Source: Spirochaetota bacterium
GTDB taxonomy: Bacteria; Spirochaetota; UBA12135; COTS27; JAFLEE01
Direction: 5' to 3'
NCBI GenBank assembly: GCA_017302015.1
Contig: JAFLEE010000012.1
Span: forward strand, 1-64,000
DNA length: 64,000 nucleotides
In this document: piece after piece, positions 60,357 through 64,000 of the stretch
Position numbering within the stretch: the stretch's first letter is position 1
How the letters are laid out: the number at the start of each line of letters is the position of its first letter
Made by a program: the position numbers and the translations under genes
Notes under the pieces: generated by a model
Told to the model about the DNA's origin: nothing
The model's input: the letters and a program-made list of their open reading frames with translations, nothing else
The model's database searches: none

Positions 60357-60475
60357 TGATGAAAACGTATAACATACGGCACTCGAGACCTGCGCGGTCT
60401 TCCCCATGCCTGAAAGGCGCGGGAACCCGGCGGGTGCGGAGTGGTCGGAAGTCGGGATTTTCACAGGAGCGCTGA

Positions 60476-61999
60476 ATGGATCGTAACGTAAGACGGACTG
60501 TCAACGGGTTCCTCTTCCTCAGCCCGAACATCACGGGGTTCATGGTTTTCACCGCTTTCCCCATCGTGTTCAGCCTTTACATGGCCTTCACCGACTGGGA
60601 CCTCACCTTGCACAATATGTTCAAGGAGACCTCCTGGCCGCGCTTCATCTTCGTGGCCAACTTCATCGAACTCCTCCAGTCCAAGGAGTTCCCAAAGTAC
60701 TTCGGGAACACCCTCTTCTTCATGATGGGGTTGCCGCTGGGCATGGCGCTCTCCCTCCTGCTCGCCATCCTCCTCAACCAAGACCTGAAGGGCCGCTTCA
60801 CCAATATCCGCAAGGTCTTCTTCGCCGGCGTGGTCTTCTTCGCCAGCATCTCGATCCTCGTGGTCTTCGGGATGAAGACGACGGCGATCACCATCCTCCT
60901 CACCAGCGTGTTCTGGCTCGTGATGGGCACGGGCACCTGGGTCGGCGCCACCTGGTATCGGACGGTCTTCTACCTGCCGCACTTCACCTCGGGGGTCGCC
61001 ACCTTCCTGCTGTGGAAGAAGATGTACAACCCCCAGACCGGCCCGATCAACCTGGCCCTGGTCGGGCCCCTGGAGAGCGCGACGACGGTCATCAAGTCGA
61101 TCTCGCGCTCCGAAGTCGTCGGCGGGGTGGCCACGGTCAGTTCGCCGATCTTCACCGGGCTCGAGTACCTCTTCCTCGCCGCCATGGTGGGCACCTTCTT
61201 CATGGGGCTGCGCCGCACCTGGAAATGGTGGGATGACGGTCAGGCCGGGCTCCTCTCCGCGATCGTCTGCGTGGCCTTCCTCGCGCTCCCGTTCGCCATC
61301 GGGAGCGGGGCGGGCTGGTTCGCCCACCCCAATGCCGGTCTCATCGCCGGGCTCGCCGCGGCGGCCGTGCTCGTCGTCTATCTCGTCCTCTCCATCAAGG
61401 GGCCGTCCTTCAAGAGCGCGTTCGCCTTCAACATGGGGAGCATGGCCCTCATCACCCTGATGATCATGGTCATCGAGTTCGCGTTCCTCGGCTTCTCCAT
61501 CGTCTCCGCCAACATGCCCGCCAACGCCTGGGCCAGCGGCGGGCTGCGCCCCCCCGAGTGGTTGGCCAATTATTATTGGGCCAAGCCGGCTATCATGATC
61601 ATGGGCCTCTGGGGCGCCATCGGCAGCAATAACGTGATCCTCTACCAGGCCGGCCTCTCCGTGATCTCGAAGGAGCTCTACGAGGCGGCCGACGTCGACG
61701 GGGCGACCTCGATGCAGAAGTTCTGGAACGTCACCTGGCCGCAACTCGCGCCGACGACCTTCTTCATCTTCGTCATGGGCATCATCGGCGGCCTCCAAGG
61801 CGGCTTCGAGATGGCGCGGACCATGACCGGCGGGGGCCCGGCCGGCGCCACCACCACGATGACCTTCTTCCTCTACGAGCAGGGCTTCGATTCCGGTCGC
61901 CTCGGCTACGCCTCGGCGGTCGCCTGGTCCATCTTCGTGATGGTCATGGTGATCACGCTGATCAACTGGAAATACGGGAGGAAACATGAAACAGAGTGA
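60476..61999 (+). CDS. carbohydrate ABC transporter permease (MalF/UgpA-like, enlarged)
   Basis: 507 aa, against about 290-310 for most members. The permease halves are recognisable: LSPNITGFMVFTAFPIVFSL at the start, YLPHFTSGVATFLLWKKMYNPQTGPIN, and the ATPase-contact EAA loop EAADVDGATSMQKFWNVTWPQL near residues 405-426, then GGFEMARTMTGGGPAG. Two extra stretches of hydrophobic segments lie at about residues 118-160 and 205-365, so roughly 190 residues are inserted relative to the standard permease. Such permeases import sugars or glycerol-3-phosphate in complex with an ATPase and a binding protein, neither of which is in this window. Confidence 0.85.
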   Translation: MDRNVRRTVNGFLFLSPNITGFMVFTAFPIVFSLYMAFTDWDLTLHNMFKETSWPRFIFVANFIELLQSKEFPKYFGNTLFFMMGLPLGMALSLLLAILLNQDLKGRFTNIRKVFFAGVVFFASISILVVFGMKTTAITILLTSVFWLVMGTGTWVGATWYRTVFYLPHFTSGVATFLLWKKMYNPQTGPINLALVGPLESATTVIKSISRSEVVGGVATVSSPIFTGLEYLFLAAMVGTFFMGLRRTWKWWDDGQAGLLSAIVCVAFLALPFAIGSGAGWFAHPNAGLIAGLAAAAVLVVYLVLSIKGPSFKSAFAFNMGSMALITLMIMVIEFAFLGFSIVSANMPANAWASGGLRPPEWLANYYWAKPAIMIMGLWGAIGSNNVILYQAGLSVISKELYEAADVDGATSMQKFWNVTWPQLAPTTFFIFVMGIIGGLQGGFEMARTMTGGGPAGATTTMTFFLYEQGFDSGRLGYASAVAWSIFVMVMVITLINWKYGRKHETE

Positions 62000-62873
62000 A
62001 GGCACCCAGGCGCCCGCGGACGCCAAGATCATCAAGATCATCAACCCGAAATTCTGGGCCCTCTCCCTGGCGGGCATCACGTTCAAGCACCTCGCCCTCA
62101 CCTGTCTGGCGGTGCTCGTGGCGCTCCCGTTCATCTGGATGGTGCTCACGAGCCTCAAGCCCCTCGGCGAGGTCGGCCTCCCCGAGTGGATCCCCAGCGC
62201 CTGGCAGTGGAACAACTACGGCGAGGTGTTCAAGGTCATCAATTACGGCCAGTTCTACCTCAACTCGATCTTCGTCGCCTGCTGGGTGACCTTCCTGCAG
62301 GTCTTCACCAGTTCGCTCGCGGCGTTCTCCTTCTCGCGGTTGCAGTGGAAATTGCGCGACCGGCTCTTCGTGCTCTATCTCGGCACGATGATGCTGCCCG
62401 GCATCGTGATGATGATCCCCAACTACCAGATCATGATCAAGCTGGGCCTCGTCGATTCCTACCTCGGCCTCATCCTCCCCGGCGCCTTCTCCACCTTCGG
62501 CACCTTCCTGCTGCGCCAGTTCATGCTCTCCATCCCCCGCAGCCTCGACGAGGCCGCGGAGATCGACGGCTGCGGCCCCTGGCAGCTCTTCTGGGAGATC
62601 GTGCTGCCCCTGGCCCGGCCGGGCCTCATCGCCCTGACCATCTTCACCTTCATCGGGAACTACCAGAGCTTCTTCTGGCCCCTCGTCATGCTCAAGAGCG
62701 TCGACAAGTTCACCCTGCCCATCGGCCTGCTGTTCTTCGACTCCACCCGGGGCCAGGTGACGCACCTGCTCATGGCGGCCGTCACCATGAGCATCGTGCC
62801 GATGATCCTCATCTTCGTGCTCCTCCAGAAGTACATGGTGAAGGGGATCTTCCTCGGGGGCGTGAAAGGGTAG
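61986..62873 (+). CDS. carbohydrate ABC transporter permease (MalG/UgpE-like)
   Basis: 295 aa, standard length. AGGA stands ahead of the ATG at 61986, which overlaps the previous gene by 14 bp. It has six membrane segments and the EAA loop EAAEIDGCGPWQLFWEIVLPLARPGL near residues 190-215. NYQIMIKLGLVDSYLGLILP and TFGTFLLRQFMLSIP are typical conserved blocks. It pairs with the upstream MalF-like subunit to make the heterodimeric pore of an importer. Downstream is a 456 bp non-coding spacer with hairpins. Confidence 0.92.
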   Translation: MKQSEGTQAPADAKIIKIINPKFWALSLAGITFKHLALTCLAVLVALPFIWMVLTSLKPLGEVGLPEWIPSAWQWNNYGEVFKVINYGQFYLNSIFVACWVTFLQVFTSSLAAFSFSRLQWKLRDRLFVLYLGTMMLPGIVMMIPNYQIMIKLGLVDSYLGLILPGAFSTFGTFLLRQFMLSIPRSLDEAAEIDGCGPWQLFWEIVLPLARPGLIALTIFTFIGNYQSFFWPLVMLKSVDKFTLPIGLLFFDSTRGQVTHLLMAAVTMSIVPMILIFVLLQKYMVKGIFLGGVKG

Positions 62874-62963
62874 TCAAACCCCGGTCGGGCCGGCTTTCGA
62901 TGCGGGGAAAGTCCCCGCAACGCTCCGGCGCCGTCCGTTCGTCGGCCATCCTGGCCTCCTCAC

Positions 62964-63008
62964 CTTCTCGTTCCAAGCGCGCCCTCCTGGCGCGCGTGGA
63001 ACGAGAAG
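62964..63008. repeat. inverted repeat, 20 bp arms, 5 nt loop
   Basis: CTTCTCGTTCCAAGCGCGCC (62964-62983) pairs with 62989-63008 with one mismatch (A opposite G), around CTCCT. It starts 91 bp after the permease stop and lacks a T-run. Confidence 0.75.
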
Positions 63009-63062
63009 CGTCGCCTCCGGTCGCGGGGCCTTTCCCCTCCTCTTAAAATCCGGCCCCGACCG

Positions 63063-63084
63063 TCACCCTAAATCTTTAGGGTGA
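63063..63084. repeat. inverted repeat TCACCCTAAA/TTTAGGGTGA
   Basis: Perfect 10 bp arms separated by TC. The core CACCCT/AGGGTG is related to the stem at 63122-63145. Confidence 0.7.
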
Positions 63085-63121
63085 GAGGGGGCGGACCGAA
63101 TCTCAAAATGCTTTTTGCCAC

Positions 63122-63145
63122 CCTCACCCCAAGAATGGGGTGAGG
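63122..63145. repeat. inverted repeat CCTCACCCC/GGGGTGAGG
   Basis: Perfect 9 bp arms with a 6 nt loop (AAGAAT). Sequences of this CTCACCC type are common in REP-like intergenic elements of many bacteria. Confidence 0.7.
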
Positions 63146-63173
63146 CTCGGGGGCTGAACGGCTTTTGGAAGCG

Positions 63174-63251
63174 TGGTTCACGGATCCTTTCGGAGGCGTC
63201 CTGCGCCCGCGTTGCGGGCGCCGAGACGCCGGAGAAAGGGTCCGTGAACCA
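63174..63251. repeat. 78 bp long compound hairpin
   Basis: Outer arms of 18 bp (63174-63191 and 63234-63251) pair with one mismatch, then GGCGTC/GACGCC (63195-63200 and 63225-63230), then a perfect inner stem GCGCCCGC/GCGGGCGC (63203-63210 and 63214-63221) around GTT. The whole segment can fold as one long interrupted stem. Confidence 0.7.
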
Positions 63252-63297
63252 TGCGGATAGCGAGTGAAGACCCGAGCGGGGGTTGATCGATTCGTTG

Positions 63298-63303
63298 TAT
63301 GAT
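63298..63303 (+). promoter_or_regulatory. possible -10 box (TATGAT) of the MFS transporter gene
   Basis: TATGAT lies 26 nt before the GTG at 63330; no good -35 hexamer is at 16-18 bp. Transcription would start near 63310. Confidence 0.3.
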
Positions 63304-63329
63304 CCAGGTCTGGCCACCGGTCCTTTCCC

Positions 63330-64000
63330 GTGAATAACGCACTCTCCCCCCGGGCCCAGCGGCGCGGGATGAATCTTTCCGTCTTTTCGGCGGCGTTCGG
63401 TACGGCATTCGCCGCCGGCACCGGGGGGCCCATCTTCGCCGGGCTCCTCCTGGCGCTGGCGATGAGCCCGGTGCAGATCGGGGTCATCAACTCGCTGGCG
63501 GTGCTCTTCATCCCGCTCCAGATCGCCGGGGTCTTCCTCGAGCGCCTTCGGTTCCCGCGCAAGCGCATCTGGGTGGCGTCGGTGCTGCTGCAGCGGCTGG
63601 CCTGGATGGCGCTCATCCTCATCACGGCCTTCCGGGCCGATTTCGAGCGGGACCAGTTCGCCTACCTCTTCACCCTCCTGTTCGCCCTCACGTGCCTTTT
63701 CGCGCAGATCCCCGGGAGCCTCTGGTTCTCGTGGATGGGCGACCTCGTCCCCGGGAACAAGCAGGCGGCCTTCTGGAGCCGGCGCAACGCGGTGGCCCAG
63801 GCGATCACCGTGCTCAGCGCGCTCGCCATCGGCTACGCCGTGGAGCGCCTCCACAATAACCTCGAGGCCTACCTCATCGTCCTCGCGGCGGCCCTCGCCC
63901 TCGGCTTCATCGAGGTCCTCATCCATTCCAAGGTGGCCGATCCCCGGCCCCCCGCGGGGCCCATCCGCCTGCGGCAGACCCTCGAGGTGGTGGAGAACCT
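63330..64000 (+). CDS. MFS-type transporter, N-terminal part (3' end outside window)
   Basis: The frame is open from a GTG at 63330 to the end of the window; 223 codons are visible and no stop is reached. An ATG at 63369 is an alternative start. About six hydrophobic segments occur, with the polar loops ERLRFPRKRIW between helices 2 and 3 and MGDLVPGNKQAAFWSRRN between helices 4 and 5. The GDLVP-x(n)-FWSRRN loop is typical of a group of major-facilitator proteins. Substrate unknown. Confidence 0.75.
   Translation, partial: MNNALSPRAQRRGMNLSVFSAAFGTAFAAGTGGPIFAGLLLALAMSPVQIGVINSLAVLFIPLQIAGVFLERLRFPRKRIWVASVLLQRLAWMALILITAFRADFERDQFAYLFTLLFALTCLFAQIPGSLWFSWMGDLVPGNKQAAFWSRRNAVAQAITVLSALAIGYAVERLHNNLEAYLIVLAAALALGFIEVLIHSKVADPRPPAGPIRLRQTLEVVEN

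Larger units (their letters stand above)
62874..63329. other. 456 bp intergenic spacer with four stem-loops
   Basis: No convincing gene. It holds four inverted repeats (62964-63008, 63063-63084, 63122-63145, 63174-63251), each of which could form a strong hairpin. They look like REP/palindromic intergenic elements rather than one simple terminator. A possible -10 box TATGAT lies at 63298-63303, ahead of the MFS gene. Confidence 0.7.

Noticed and set aside
60289-60475. Intrinsic terminator after the ABC ATPase gene
   Set aside because: The GGCGGGCCCGCC palindrome has no loop and no T-run; recorded only as a palindrome.
1-64000. tRNA or rRNA genes, prophage or insertion sequences
   Set aside because: I saw no cloverleaf-like stretch, rRNA-like sequence, transposase or integrase frame. 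Short tRNAs could be missed by eye.

Overview
The window is a gene-dense, GC-rich stretch of bacterial chromosome with many 1-17 bp gene overlaps. It encodes a lipoprotein, an outer-membrane-barrel-like protein, O-antigen-type polymer genes and LPS-style sugar nucleotide genes, so the host is most likely a diderm (Gram-negative-type) bacterium. I cannot place it taxonomically. No rRNA, tRNA, CRISPR array, insertion sequence or phage gene was recognised.

Positions 1-27265 and 27352-41384 form a large surface-polysaccharide region. It contains: (a) a minus-strand operon (5752 to 366) with a short-chain dehydrogenase, membrane proteins, an FkbM methyltransferase and a GT2; (b) a plus-strand operon (5942-12628) with GtrA, a GtrB/ArnC-like GT2, acetaldehyde dehydrogenase, 4-hydroxy-2-oxovalerate aldolase, an NAD-dependent epimerase/dehydratase and a thiamine-diphosphate enzyme; (c) a seven-gene minus-strand operon (19802 to 12696) with a ColD-like PLP sugar 3-dehydratase, an epimerase and five glycosyltransferases; (d) a GT61, an O-antigen ligase/polymerase-like protein, an ABC flippase-like half-transporter and an SGNH hydrolase; (e) a possible sialyltransferase-like enzyme and a Wzz-like chain-length protein; (f) a compact ten-gene operon (27352-35791) built around NeuB-, KdsC- and NeuA-type enzymes plus seven unusual partners, probably making a CMP-activated nonulosonic acid or relative; (g) a convergent operon (41384 to 35870) with gmd, fcl, a DegT-type aminotransferase, an epimerase and an HddC-GmhB fusion. 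Gmd makes the substrate that the ColD-like enzyme would need.

Positions 41503-48928 are mostly housekeeping: a TatT-like lipoprotein, a metallophosphoesterase, rplU-prp-rpmA-glmS, a small membrane protein, then truB and purN on the minus strand. Between them lies a roughly 350 bp AT-richer stretch with a diverged repeated element.

Positions 49013-60288 hold a seven-gene plus-strand operon that I do not recognise as a described system: a barrel-TPR outer-membrane-type protein, a propeller/LysM periplasmic protein, a two-TM protein with a periplasmic domain, a ParA-family ATPase, a HAMP adenylate cyclase, a PilZ protein and an ABC ATPase. The window closes with two sugar-ABC permeases (the first enlarged), a 456 bp spacer with four strong hairpins, and the start of an MFS transporter.

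Several promoters place the -10 box only 5-11 nt from the start codon, which suggests that leaderless transcripts are common in this genome. Start choices were made with this in mind.
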